A stretch of DNA of 64,000 bases from VAXT01 sp035318925 (GTDB taxonomy: Bacteria > Actinomycetota > Thermoleophilia > Gaiellales > Gaiellaceae), in contig DATHDS010000030.1 of NCBI GenBank assembly GCA_035318925.1, positions 77,648-141,647 of the forward strand, given 5' to 3'. Positions 8,707 to 16,384 of this stretch are shown one piece after another. Under the pieces are notes generated by a model. That model did no database searches. It worked only from the letters and a program-made list of their open reading frames with translations, and was not told the DNA's origin. Position 1 is the first letter of the stretch. The number at the start of each line of letters is the position of its first letter. Made by a program: the position numbers and the translations under genes.

Positions 8707-9804
8707 CTAGGCCGACTTCTCCTCCTTCCCGAAGGGCGGATGCATGGCCTTGACCATCTCCGGCGAGAGCGACGACCAATCGCCCTCGCCCTCGGCCTCC
8801 AACCCCAGGCGGGCTTCCTCTTCTCGAACCTTCGTGTCGAGGTCGCCCGTGAACGCGCTCTCCATCACCGGGTCATCGACGAAGATTGGCGCGTCAACTC
8901 TCAGGGCGAGGTTCAGTGCGTCGCTTGGTCGGGCATCGACTTCCTGCGCCCCGCCGGGAGTGGCCAGCACGATCGACGCGTAGAACGTGTTCTCCCGCAG
9001 GCTGTTCACGACAACTCTCTCCACGCGAGCCGTAGCCGCCTCGAGGAGCTTCGCCATCAGATCCGCGGTCATCGGCCGGGGCGTCGCCTCGCCTCCCAGC
9101 CCCATCGCTAGCGCGTCACCTTCCGGAGGGCCGACCCAGATCGGCAGGATCCTTTCGCCGGTCTTCTCCTTGAGCAACACGATCCGCTTGTCGCCGACGA
9201 CCTCGGGCTCACCGCCGTTGCTCGTCGTCGTCCGGACGACCACGTCATGCACGATGACCTCGACCATGGGGGTCTCCTTTCCAGCTTGAGGGATGAGGGC
9301 TTCCAGCCGTTTCCTGAGCCGGCCGCGGGCCCGGTGCAGGCGAACCCGAACGGTGCCGGGACGCTCGCCGGTGAGCGCAGCGACTTCCGCTGAGGACAGG
9401 CCCTCGACGTGATAGAGAAGGACGGCTTCGCGCTCCTGCGTCGGCAGAACGTCCAACGCCGAGACGACGAGCTCCGAGACCTCCGGCGAATCTCGCTCTC
9501 CGTCGGCGGCCGAGTACTCCTCGAGCGGCACGATCACCCTCCGCTCCCGCAGCCGCATCTTCGCGAGGTTGACCGCGATCGCGGTGAGCCAGGCTCCGAA
9601 GCGCTCCGGATTCCGCAGCCGGTCGAGGCCGAGATACGCCTGGAGGAACGCCTCCTGCGCGACGTCCTCGGCGTCGCTCTCGCCGAGCAGGCGACGCGTG
9701 ACTGCCCGCACCCCGCGCTCATGACGGTCGAGGAGCTCGGCGAAGCCGGCCCTGTCGCCCGCACGCACCGCCGCGACGAGCTCGCTGTCCGTCCGTTGTC
9801 GCAC
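8707..9804 (-). CDS. ECF sigma factor fused to DUF151 bifunctional nuclease
   Basis: A 365-aa two-part protein. Residues 1-175 are an extracytoplasmic-function sigma factor: region 2 with SDAEDVAQEAFLQAYLGLDR and region 4 with LPTQEREAVLLYHVEGLSS and an HTH (ALTGERPGTVRVRLHRARGR). Residues 180-365 are a complete DUF151 (bifunctional nuclease) domain: MVEVIVHDVV, ILPIWVGPPEGDALAMGL, ARPSDALNLALR. The linker is encoded by a Shine-Dalgarno sequence (9274-9280) six bases before an in-frame ATG at 9267, so the nuclease can probably also be made alone. No anti-sigma gene is adjacent; the nuclease part may take that regulatory place, which is inference. Confidence 0.9.
   Translation of the reverse strand: MRQRTDSELVAAVRAGDRAGFAELLDRHERGVRAVTRRLLGESDAEDVAQEAFLQAYLGLDRLRNPERFGAWLTAIAVNLAKMRLRERRVIVPLEEYSAADGERDSPEVSELVVSALDVLPTQEREAVLLYHVEGLSSAEVAALTGERPGTVRVRLHRARGRLRKRLEALIPQAGKETPMVEVIVHDVVVRTTTSNGGEPEVVGDKRIVLLKEKTGERILPIWVGPPEGDALAMGLGGEATPRPMTADLMAKLLEAATARVERVVVNSLRENTFYASIVLATPGGAQEVDARPSDALNLALRVDAPIFVDDPVMESAFTGDLDTKVREEEARLGLEAEGEGDWSSLSPEMVKAMHPPFGKEEKSA
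9265..9280 (-). promoter_or_regulatory. Internal ribosome binding site and start for the DUF151 part
   Basis: Minus strand reads AAAGGAGA, then a short spacer and ATG (9267-9265). GGAG lies six bases from the ATG, an ideal spacing, yet the frame is open across it. The downstream product would be 186 aa, a normal length for free-standing DUF151 proteins. Confidence 0.65.
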
Positions 9805-9841
9805 TTCGCCCTCTTGTTGCGTCCCGAGCCGGAAGTGTTAC

Positions 9842-9870
9842 TTGAATCCGTCCGGATCCATCCCTAGATT
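9842..9870 (+). promoter_or_regulatory. Sigma-70-like promoter of the acetyltransferase-PII-amt operon
   Basis: TTGAAT at 9842-9847 and TAGATT at 9865-9870 are separated by exactly 17 bases and each match consensus at four or more positions. Transcription would begin near 9877, giving an 87-base leader that contains a small hairpin (9885-9898) and then the attenuator-like element. Confidence 0.5.
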
Positions 9871-9903
9871 GACAGGCACGTACTCGCCGGAGAAGGCGGG
9901 CGC

Positions 9904-9953
9904 TGAGGCAATGGAGCCTCGGGACATCGGCTGTCCCGGGGCTTTTCGCATTT
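9904..9953 (+). terminator. Terminator-type leader (attenuator candidate) before PAT-glnK-amt
   Basis: Hairpin GAGGC-n6-GCCTC (9905-9920) overlaps an 11-bp stem (9916-9926 with 9932-9942, one G-T pair) followed by TTTT (9943-9946) and GCATTTCT. The geometry (5-bp stem, 6-base loop, shared GCCTC strand) and most bases, including the GCATTTCT after the T-run, are those of the element before glnA at 3414-3454. Lying between promoter and first gene, a terminator here only makes sense as a regulated attenuator. Confidence 0.75.
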
Positions 9954-9963
9954 CTGAGACGCA

Positions 9964-10446
9964 ATGGAGATCAGAGAGCTACACGAGGAGGACTGGCCGG
10001 CGGTGCGGGAGATCTATGAGCAAGGCATCGCCGGCCGGAACGCGACCTTCGAGACGGTGGCTCGCGACTGGGACGCGTGGGACCGCTCGCAGCTCGACCA
10101 CCATCGCCTGGTGGCCGTCGAGGACGGACGGGTCGTCGGCTGGGTCGCAGTGCACCCGGTCTCGGTACGTCCCTGCTACCGGGGAGTCGTCGAGCACAGC
10201 GTCTACGTGCACTCCGACGCACAGGGCAAGGGAGTCGGCCGCGCCCTGCTCGAGCGGCTGATCGCGGACACTGAGCAGGACGGCATCTGGACGATCCAGA
10301 CCGGGATCTTCCCGGAGAACGAGGCGAGCCTCGCGCTGCATGTGAAGTGCGGGTTCCGCGTCGTCGGCACACAGGAACGGCTCGGACAGCTCGACGGCGT
10401 CTGGCGCGACGTCGTCGTCCTCGAACGACGGAGCGAGGAGATCTGA
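9964..10446 (+). CDS. GNAT acetyltransferase, phosphinothricin/methionine sulfoximine type
   Basis: A 160-aa cytoplasmic N-acetyltransferase. The fold is seen in MEIRELHEEDWPAVREIYEQ, the VVEHSVYVHSDAQGKGVGRALL acetyl-CoA loop (Q/RxxGxG/A as QGKGVG) and the late GIFPENEASLALHVKCGFRVVG typical of the PAT/Bar/YncA subgroup. Those enzymes acetylate glutamate analogues such as phosphinothricin and methionine sulfoximine, which inhibit glutamine synthetase. It lies one base before glnK, in one operon with glnK and amt, which fits such a role; the substrate remains inferred. Confidence 0.85.
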   Translation: MEIRELHEEDWPAVREIYEQGIAGRNATFETVARDWDAWDRSQLDHHRLVAVEDGRVVGWVAVHPVSVRPCYRGVVEHSVYVHSDAQGKGVGRALLERLIADTEQDGIWTIQTGIFPENEASLALHVKCGFRVVGTQERLGQLDGVWRDVVVLERRSEEI

Positions 10447-10447
10447 C

Positions 10448-10798
10448 ATGACGAAGGTCGAGGCAGTGGTCATCCGGGAGCGGGTCGAGACGGTGATCGA
10501 CGCAGTCGAGGCGGAGACCGGGCACGTCGGCGTGACCGTCGTCGAGGCGATCGGCCACGGACAGCAGCGCGGCGTGACGCACGAGTATCGGGGCCGCGTC
10601 TTCGAGTCGCGCTTTCTGCCGAAGGCTCTGCTCACGTTCGTCGTCGAGGACTCGCTCGCCCAGGCGGTCGTCGCCGCGATCACCGACGCCGCGCGTTCCG
10701 GCCACGAGTCCGGCGACGGGATCGTGTGGACGACGCCGATCGAGAACGTCAGGCACAACCGCACCGGACTCGCGCTTGGCGAGGTCGAGGTCGCATGA
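10448..10798 (+). CDS. glnK: PII nitrogen regulatory protein
   Basis: A 116-aa PII signal protein, the usual trimeric sensor of ATP/ADP and 2-oxoglutarate that gates ammonium uptake. The T-loop region GHGQQRGVTHEYRGRVFESR is present with a Tyr at the classical modification place, followed by FLPKALLTFVV (FLPK) and the C-terminal GDGIVWTTPIENV. The N-terminus (MTKVEAVVIRERVETVIDAV) is more divergent than in most GlnK. Its stop overlaps the amt start (ATGA), the usual glnK-amtB coupling, which makes AmtB inhibition its likely job. Confidence 0.9.
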   Translation: MTKVEAVVIRERVETVIDAVEAETGHVGVTVVEAIGHGQQRGVTHEYRGRVFESRFLPKALLTFVVEDSLAQAVVAAITDAARSGHESGDGIVWTTPIENVRHNRTGLALGEVEVA

Positions 10799-12186
10799 AG
10801 AACGCCGACCTCCTGATCGCCGTCAACACCGTCTGGGTCGTCGTCGCGGCGATCCTCGTCATGTTCATGCAGGCCGGCTTCGCCTTCCTCGAGGCGGGCC
10901 TGACACGGATGAAGAACGCCGCGCACATCGCCGGCAAGAACGTGCTCATCTTCGGCGTCTGCTCGCTCGTCTACTGGGCGGTCGGATTCGGTCTCGCCTT
11001 CGGCGACGGGAGCTCGCTGATCGGCACGAGCGGCTTCTTCCCGTCGACCGACGCGTTTCTCTCGGTCGGCGCGGCGCCGTTCACCTTCTTCTCCACGATT
11101 CCCGGCGCCGCCGCCTACCTGTTCGAGGTCGTGTTCGCGGGCGTCTCGCTGGCGATCGTCTGGGGCGCGATGGCCGAGCGCGCGAAGCTCTGGGTCTACT
11201 TCGTCTTCGGCGCTTTCTTCACCGTCCTCTACTCGGTCGTCTCGCACTGGATCTGGCATTCGGGCGGCTGGCTCTTCTCGCTCGGCATGCAGGACTTCGC
11301 CGGCTCGACGGTCGTCCACTACCAGGGCGCGCTGGCAGCGCTTGCGGGCGCGCTGCTGCTCGGGCCGCGGATCGGGAAGTTCGGCCACGACGGGCGTGCG
11401 AACCCGATCCCCGGCCACAACATGCCGTACGCCGTGCTCGGGACGCTCATCCTCTGGTTCGGCTGGTTCGGGTTCAACCCGGGCTCGACGCTCGCGGTCG
11501 TCACCGGCAAGCACATCGGCTACTTCGGCTACGTCGCCCTGACGACGAACCTCGCGGCCGCGTCAGGCGCGATGGGCGGCATCGGCGTCGCGTGGCTCGT
11601 GCTGCGCAAGCCGGACGTCTCGATGATGCTGAACGGCGTCATTGCGGCGCTCGTTGCGATCACGGCCGCGTCAGGCTTCGTCGCGCCGTGGTCCGCGGTC
11701 GTGATCGGCGCAGTTGCGGGTGCGATCGCGGTCGTGGGCGTCCTCGCTGTGGAGCGGATCGGGATCGACGACCCGATCGGCGCGGTCGCCGTGCACGGCA
11801 TGGCCGGAGTCTGGGGCACGCTAGCCACGGGCATCTTCGCCGTCCCGGCGCTCGCCTCGAACCTGGCTACGGGCTCGGGCGGCCTCGTCTACACGGGCAG
11901 CTTCCACCAGCTCGGCATCCAGGCGCTCGGGCTCATTGCCGTCGGAGGGTTCACGTTCACGGCCTCGTTCGGCTGCCTCTGGACGCTGAACAAGCTCTGG
12001 GGCATCCGCGTCGAGGAGCACGTCGAGACGGCAGGCCTGGACGTCGCCGAGCACGGCATGTGGGGCTATCCCGAGTTCTACATTCCGGTCCCGGGCGGTT
12101 ATGGAACTGAGTCCCACTCGCATCTGATTGGCCGTCCACACCGGCACGACCCGGAGCCGGTCGTCGAGACCGAGGCAGCCGCATGA
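10795..12186 (+). CDS. amt: Ammonium transporter
   Basis: A 463-aa Amt/Mep/Rh channel with 11 expected membrane segments. Family marks include MQAGFAFLEAG, RMKNAAHIAGKNV, SHWIWHSGGWL, DFAGSTVVHYQGALAALAG (signature with the pore His), LWFGWFGFNPGS and DDPIGAVAVHGMAGVWG (second pore His). The ATG at 10795 overlaps the PII stop, so upstream extension is ruled out. Hydrophilic C-terminus of about 60 residues rich in His and Glu faces the cytoplasm and is where PII and phosphorylation usually act. Confidence 0.97.
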   Translation: MKNADLLIAVNTVWVVVAAILVMFMQAGFAFLEAGLTRMKNAAHIAGKNVLIFGVCSLVYWAVGFGLAFGDGSSLIGTSGFFPSTDAFLSVGAAPFTFFSTIPGAAAYLFEVVFAGVSLAIVWGAMAERAKLWVYFVFGAFFTVLYSVVSHWIWHSGGWLFSLGMQDFAGSTVVHYQGALAALAGALLLGPRIGKFGHDGRANPIPGHNMPYAVLGTLILWFGWFGFNPGSTLAVVTGKHIGYFGYVALTTNLAAASGAMGGIGVAWLVLRKPDVSMMLNGVIAALVAITAASGFVAPWSAVVIGAVAGAIAVVGVLAVERIGIDDPIGAVAVHGMAGVWGTLATGIFAVPALASNLATGSGGLVYTGSFHQLGIQALGLIAVGGFTFTASFGCLWTLNKLWGIRVEEHVETAGLDVAEHGMWGYPEFYIPVPGGYGTESHSHLIGRPHRHDPEPVVETEAAA

Positions 12187-12210
12187 AGCGCCGGCTCCTT
12201 CTGAGCTGAC

Positions 12211-12804
12211 CTACTGCGCGGTTGCCGTGCTCTGCAGAGCGTCGAACGTGATCCTGGTCGCGTTCGAGACCCCCGTGTTGTCGTCGTAGCTGGACGGGAG
12301 CGTCAACTTGATGCGCACGTAGGCCGCTGCCGAGGGGCTGAGAGCGAGCGACAGGCTTCGATTCGATCCGACCAAGTCGGTCGAGGCGATGACCGCGGTG
12401 ACCGTGCCCCCGCACGTGGCGGCCGCATCGGCGCCGGTCCACGCAACCGAGCATTTGTCGACGACCATTTGGAGGCCGCTCGACGCCGCGGTGAGCGCGT
12501 TCGAGGAAGATCCTTTGGTGGTCAGCATCACGTCTGCGAAGGCGACGGTGCCGTTGTTCTCGACCGAGACCGTGCGAGTGATCGAGTCGCCCGGTGCGCT
12601 CGTGGTCACATCGCTCACGGTCTGATTCGTGTCGGAGCCATTGACCTGCAAGTCGACGCCGCCCGCCGAGACAACCTGGATCGGCCTCGTCGAATCGCCG
12701 AACGTGGCGTAGGCTCCGACGCCGGCGATGCCGGCTGCGGCCGCGAGCAGCGTGAGCGAGGCTGCGATCTTGCGTGGGAGAGAGGTAGAACGCGGCGTTG
12801 GCAG
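12211..12804 (-). CDS. SipW-dependent-type secreted protein (TasA/camelysin-like), start uncertain
   Basis: Reading back from the stop at 12211 gives a frame open to a stop at 12838. It encodes a basic stretch, the hydrophobic ASLTLLAAAAGIAGVGAYA and then TFGDSTRPIQ and AGGVDLQV, the pattern of SipW-processed TasA/CalY proteins. The mature part is Ser/Thr-rich with two Cys (DKCSVAW, AATCGG) and beta-like. No ATG, GTG or TTG occurs in the open frame before the signal peptide. A CTG at 12804 has GGGAG five bases upstream and is used here; a frameshift from the ATG at 12841 is the alternative. No SipW peptidase is in the window. Confidence 0.6.
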   Translation of the reverse strand: MPTPRSTSLPRKIAASLTLLAAAAGIAGVGAYATFGDSTRPIQVVSAGGVDLQVNGSDTNQTVSDVTTSAPGDSITRTVSVENNGTVAFADVMLTTKGSSSNALTAASSGLQMVVDKCSVAWTGADAAATCGGTVTAVIASTDLVGSNRSLSLALSPSAAAYVRIKLTLPSSYDDNTGVSNATRITFDALQSTATAQ

Positions 12805-12956
12805 AACGACTCCCGAGGTCGATGACTCTGGACGATCTCATGGTCGCTCGACCCCTTCACGCCGGGAATCCTTCCGAGTGCGCTCGCGCCCTCTACAGAA
12901 TGGGTAAGACCTCGCCCATTTCGGGGCAAACACGCGCTGTCAGGCAGTATCTGTGC

Positions 12957-13406
12957 GTGCGCGCCGGGCTCGCGATCGCCGTCCTCCTCGCCCTGGCGGG
13001 CTGTAGTTCGGGAGACAAGAAGGCAGTCCAGACGGATTCCCGCGTCGAGCGGTGCACCCAGCGCTTCCTCGATCGCATCGGTGGCGACGCGAAGATTCGA
13101 AGTTACGTCCAGCGCACGTACTGCGAGCCGTTTACTCGCAAGGGCTGGGTCTACGCGGACGGCACGCTGAGCATCGGCGCCCAGCTCTACGTCCTCGGCG
13201 GCACCGCCTGCTCGGCAGTGAGATTGAATCCTGGCGGCTCGACCACGACGATCCCGTGCGACCGGCGGCCCCTGTATCCGCTCGATTGCGCCGTCCTGCA
13301 GTACGTCAGAAGGAACGAGGTGAGGACGTATCTCCACAAGCTCGAACGCAGCCACACCGTCAGCTGCGACGACGGAACTCCGCTCGACAAGCTCGGCGCC
13401 CGTTGA
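12957..13406 (+). CDS. Small lipoprotein of unknown function
   Basis: From the GTG at 12957 the product is 149 aa and opens with a lipoprotein signal (VRAGLAIAVLLALAGC, lipobox LAGC, Cys 17 or so), followed by SSGDKK. An ATG at 12900 would add 19 residues before the signal and is less likely. The mature part has six further Cys (VERCTQRFLD, RTYCEPF, TACSAV, IPCDRR, LDCAVL, VSCDD), probably three disulfides, and no family I recognise. Divergent from the SipW-type gene, convergent with the SIMPL gene, four bases apart. Confidence 0.65.
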   Translation: MRAGLAIAVLLALAGCSSGDKKAVQTDSRVERCTQRFLDRIGGDAKIRSYVQRTYCEPFTRKGWVYADGTLSIGAQLYVLGGTACSAVRLNPGGSTTTIPCDRRPLYPLDCAVLQYVRRNEVRTYLHKLERSHTVSCDDGTPLDKLGAR

Positions 13407-13410
13407 GTCT

Positions 13411-14121
13411 CTAGGTAATGGCGAATGTCACTTTCACGGATGCCTGGACGTCCTGGGTGCCGGGCTCGATCGGGGCGGCGGCCCTGTCAGCGAGGAACGC
13501 GCCGGCCTGGGCGAAGTAGGGCTGAGGGCTGCCGCTGGCGCCCTCCGTCATCGCCGTGACCGCGCCGAGTGATACGCCTGCCGCGCCCGCGAGTACGCGG
13601 GCCTTCCTGGCGGCGTCCGCGACCGCGCGGCGGAGGGCCTTCGCCTGGAGCGCGTCCTGGTCGGAGCGTGACAGCGACGGGCCCTCGACCTCGTCCGCGC
13701 CCGCGTTCGACGCTGCATCGAGCACCTTGCCTGCCCTCGACAGGCCGTGGATCCTGACCGAGACGGAGTTCCTGGCCGAATAGCCGTCGGGCTGTCCGTC
13801 GTTTCCGTAGGACCGCGAGACCGAGACGTCCTGCGTCTTCACGTCGCGCTTGTCGACACCGACCGACCTCAGCGCCGCGAGCACGTGGCGCATCTGCCCG
13901 GCGTTGCCGGCGAGAGCCTCGCGGGCCGTCGCGGCCTTCGTCTGGACGGCGAGCGAGAACTCGGCCTCGTTCGGCACAGACGTGACGGTGCCGAGGCCGG
14001 TGACCGTGATGCCGCCCGAGGGCTTCGAGGCACCGCCGGCCGCCTCGGGCCGGCCGACGCCGGCGAGGGCAACCACGGCAGCGGCGAGCGCAACGACGAC
14101 TGCGATCCGGATCAGCTTCAT
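13411..14121 (-). CDS. SIMPL (DUF541) domain exported protein
   Basis: A 236-aa periplasmic or secreted protein. The ATG at 14121 has AGGAG seven bases upstream and begins a clean signal peptide (MKLIRIAVVVALAAAVVALAG). The mature region has the SIMPL pattern: ITVTGLGTVTSVPNEAEFSLAV at its start, KDVSV-like repeats (VDKRDVKTQDVSVSRSY), then DALQAKALRRAVADAARKAR and AGVSLGAV. The family (also called YggE-like, DUF541) is tied to oxidative stress in some bacteria but has no firm biochemical role. Confidence 0.9.
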   Translation of the reverse strand: MKLIRIAVVVALAAAVVALAGVGRPEAAGGASKPSGGITVTGLGTVTSVPNEAEFSLAVQTKAATAREALAGNAGQMRHVLAALRSVGVDKRDVKTQDVSVSRSYGNDGQPDGYSARNSVSVRIHGLSRAGKVLDAASNAGADEVEGPSLSRSDQDALQAKALRRAVADAARKARVLAGAAGVSLGAVTAMTEGASGSPQPYFAQAGAFLADRAAAPIEPGTQDVQASVKVTFAIT

Positions 14122-14206
14122 GACGTGCTCCTTCCGAGGGTTCGACCGAATACGCCGCCGCGCCGCCTCGCCGTCACACATCCAAGACGGTTTAGGCTTG
14201 CGCTCC

Positions 14207-15052
14207 GTGGAGCCGAATGAGTTCAAGCGTGCGAGCCACGCCGTCTGGGAGGCGATGGCGCCAGGCTGGGAGGAGCGACACGGCTGGTTCGAGGCCGCCG
14301 CAGGCCCGGTAACCGAGCGGATGCTCCAAGCCCTGCAGGTGCGCCCGGCAGCGACAATCCTCGAACTGGCCGCCGGGACGGGCGTCGTGGGCTTCACCGC
14401 CTTGGCGGCGCTGGGCGGCGAGACCCGCCTCATCGTCAGCGACTTCGCAGAGGCGATGGTCGAGGCGGCACGACGCCAGGGCGCGGCGCTCGGATTCGAG
14501 CATGTCGAATACAGCGTCCTCGACGCCGAGGCGCTCGAACTACCGGATGAATCTGTCGACGGAGTGCTTTGCCGATGGGGATACATGCTGCTCTCCGACC
14601 CGGCAAGGGCGCTCGCGGAGACGCGACGGGTCCTTCGAGACGGCGGGCGCGTTTCGTGCGCCGTCTTTGCCGGGCCGGGGCAGAACCCGTGGGCGGCGCT
14701 GCCGATGTCCGTGCTCGTGGACTCCGGTCATCTTCCGCCCCCCGAGCCCGGACAACCGGGGATCCTTGCGCTTGCCGACGTCGCTCGGCTAAGGCAGCTG
14801 TTCACGGACGCGGGGCTGGCGGACCCGGAGATCGAGGAGGTGCCGTTCGTGTTCCCGTTCACTGATGAGGATGATTACTGGCGTTTCCTGACCGGCGTGG
14901 CTGGGGCGATCTCGATGGCGCTCGAGCGGCTCGACGGGGAAGCGCGCGCCGATGTCCGGGCAAACCTCGCAACGCGCCTCGAGCCATTTAGAGCACCGGA
15001 TGGTCTAGAACTTCCGGCCGTCTCGCTCGTCGCCGCGGCTACGCGGTCCTAG
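14207..15052 (+). CDS. Class I SAM-dependent methyltransferase
   Basis: A 281-aa Methyltransf_11/25-type enzyme starting at GTG 14207. Motif I is ILELAAGTGVVGFTAL; motif II VSDFAEAMVEAARRQG; the post-II region has DAEALELPDESVDGVLCRWGYMLL, where ELPDESVD is the usual acidic turn; motif III lies at RVLRDGGRVSCAVF. The C-terminal third (FPFTDEDDYWRFL) resembles UbiE/arsenite methyltransferase relatives only loosely. Substrate unknown. It is followed 17 bases later by the rhodanese gene, so the two may be co-transcribed. Confidence 0.85.
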   Translation: MEPNEFKRASHAVWEAMAPGWEERHGWFEAAAGPVTERMLQALQVRPAATILELAAGTGVVGFTALAALGGETRLIVSDFAEAMVEAARRQGAALGFEHVEYSVLDAEALELPDESVDGVLCRWGYMLLSDPARALAETRRVLRDGGRVSCAVFAGPGQNPWAALPMSVLVDSGHLPPPEPGQPGILALADVARLRQLFTDAGLADPEIEEVPFVFPFTDEDDYWRFLTGVAGAISMALERLDGEARADVRANLATRLEPFRAPDGLELPAVSLVAAATRS

Positions 15053-15069
15053 CACCGCGCGTTCGTCCC

Positions 15070-15837
15070 ATGCCAAGCCGTGGATCACGCAAGGCTCAAG
15101 ACGCTCCAGTTCGCTTCGCCTATCAGTTCGTCGACTGCCGCTGGGAGCTCGGGAGCCCCGGGCGCGGGCGAGAGCTGTACCTCGCGGGCCACATTCCCGG
15201 CGCGTCGTTCCTCGACGTCGACGAGGACCTGGCTGCTCCGCCCGGCGAGCGCGGACGGCACCCGCTCCCGGACGCAGACGAATTCGCGGCGGCCGCCTCG
15301 CGGGCCGGGATCGGCGAGGACGTGTTCGTCGTCGCCTATGGCGAGCTCGGCGGGGCGGAGCGGCTCTGGTGGCTGCTGCGCCACTTCGGCCACGACGACG
15401 TCGCGGTCCTGCGCGGCGGGATCGAAGCCTGGCGCGGGCCGCTGCGGACCGGCGAGGAGGCGATCGAGCCCGCTCGGTTCACGCCGCGGTCGCGGGAGGA
15501 CGACACGATCGAGGCCGAGGAACTGGCAACCCGCCTCGATGACCCCGCGCTGATCCTGCTCGACGCTCGGGTCCCGGAGCGTTTCCGCGGGGAGCCCAAC
15601 CCGATCGACAAGGTGCCGGGCCGCATTCCGGGCGCGCGCAACCTGCCCCACACCGACGGCGGGCCGATACCCGAAGACGTCCTAGCGGCCGACGAGATCG
15701 TCGCCTACTGCGGTTCGGGCGTTACCGCCTGCGTGACGCTGTTCGCGCTCTCGGAGGCAGGCCGCGCGGACGCGAAGCTCTATCCAGGCTCGTGGAGCGA
15801 GTGGGAAGGGTTAGGTCTGCCCCTCGAGCGCGGGTAG
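15070..15837 (+). CDS. Two-domain rhodanese (thiosulfate/3-mercaptopyruvate sulfurtransferase)
   Basis: A 255-aa tandem rhodanese. The N-terminal domain (about 12-130) has YLAGHIPGASFLDVDEDL and no active Cys; the C-terminal domain (about 145-250) has LLDARVPERFRGEPNPID, the second signature GRIPGARNLPHTDG and the catalytic loop YCGSGVTA. CGSGVTA is the loop type seen in 3-mercaptopyruvate sulfurtransferases (CGS/TG). Transfers sulfane sulfur to thiols or cyanide. Its last 27 bases overlap the HNH gene on the other strand. Confidence 0.9.
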   Translation: MPSRGSRKAQDAPVRFAYQFVDCRWELGSPGRGRELYLAGHIPGASFLDVDEDLAAPPGERGRHPLPDADEFAAAASRAGIGEDVFVVAYGELGGAERLWWLLRHFGHDDVAVLRGGIEAWRGPLRTGEEAIEPARFTPRSREDDTIEAEELATRLDDPALILLDARVPERFRGEPNPIDKVPGRIPGARNLPHTDGGPIPEDVLAADEIVAYCGSGVTACVTLFALSEAGRADAKLYPGSWSEWEGLGLPLERG

Positions 15838-16323
15838 ATATTGACGCCAGCCGTGCGGGATCTTCGGCGCGGCCAGGCGAATGAACAGCACCGGCTGCGG
15901 AGGCCGCGGCTGGCGCACGAGCGTCATCCGCGCCTCCTCGAGCGACCGGTTTCCCTTGCGTAAGTTGCACGGCGCGCACGAGGTGACGACGTTCTCCCAG
16001 ACCGAGTCGCCACCGCGGCTCCGTGGGACGACGTGGTCCAGCGTGAGCCGGCCGCTGCTCGTGCCGCAGTAGACACAGCGCCAGCCGTCGCGGGCAAAGA
16101 GCGCCCGCCGGGAGATCTTGCGCTGGACCGCGCGTGGCACCCGCACGTAGTGGACGAGCCTGATCACGTGCGGCCACGGGTACGTGTCGCTCGCCGAACG
16201 GAGCGGCTGGTCGAGCTTCTCGAGCACCTCCGCCTTGCCCTTGAAGACGAGCACGTGGGCACGTCTCACCGACGTGACGTTCAGGGGCTCGTAGCTCGCG
16301 TTGAGCACCAGGACCTGCGTCAT
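15811..16323 (-). CDS. HNH endonuclease family protein
   Basis: A 170-aa protein of the chromosomal HNH group common in actinobacteria. N-terminus VLVLNASYEPLNVTSVRRA is characteristic; the nuclease motif spans CVYCGTSSGRLTLDHVVPRSRGG and CAPCNLRKG, with two CxxC pairs for zinc and the HNH residues D-H, N and H positions. No restriction or phage genes nearby, so it is probably a housekeeping or repair-related family member rather than a mobile nuclease. Overlaps the rhodanese gene tail-to-tail. Confidence 0.85.
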   Translation of the reverse strand: MTQVLVLNASYEPLNVTSVRRAHVLVFKGKAEVLEKLDQPLRSASDTYPWPHVIRLVHYVRVPRAVQRKISRRALFARDGWRCVYCGTSSGRLTLDHVVPRSRGGDSVWENVVTSCAPCNLRKGNRSLEEARMTLVRQPRPPQPVLFIRLAAPKIPHGWRQYLPALEGQT

Positions 16324-16384
16324 GACACAAAAAATGTAGCGACTCGCGCGCGAATCGCAGCATCGCTTCTAGGATTTCCTTCTC

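Noticed and set aside
9869..9874. Perfect TTGACA before the acetyltransferase operon
   Set aside because: No -10 box lies 16-18 bases downstream; the pair TTGAAT/TAGATT just upstream has correct spacing.
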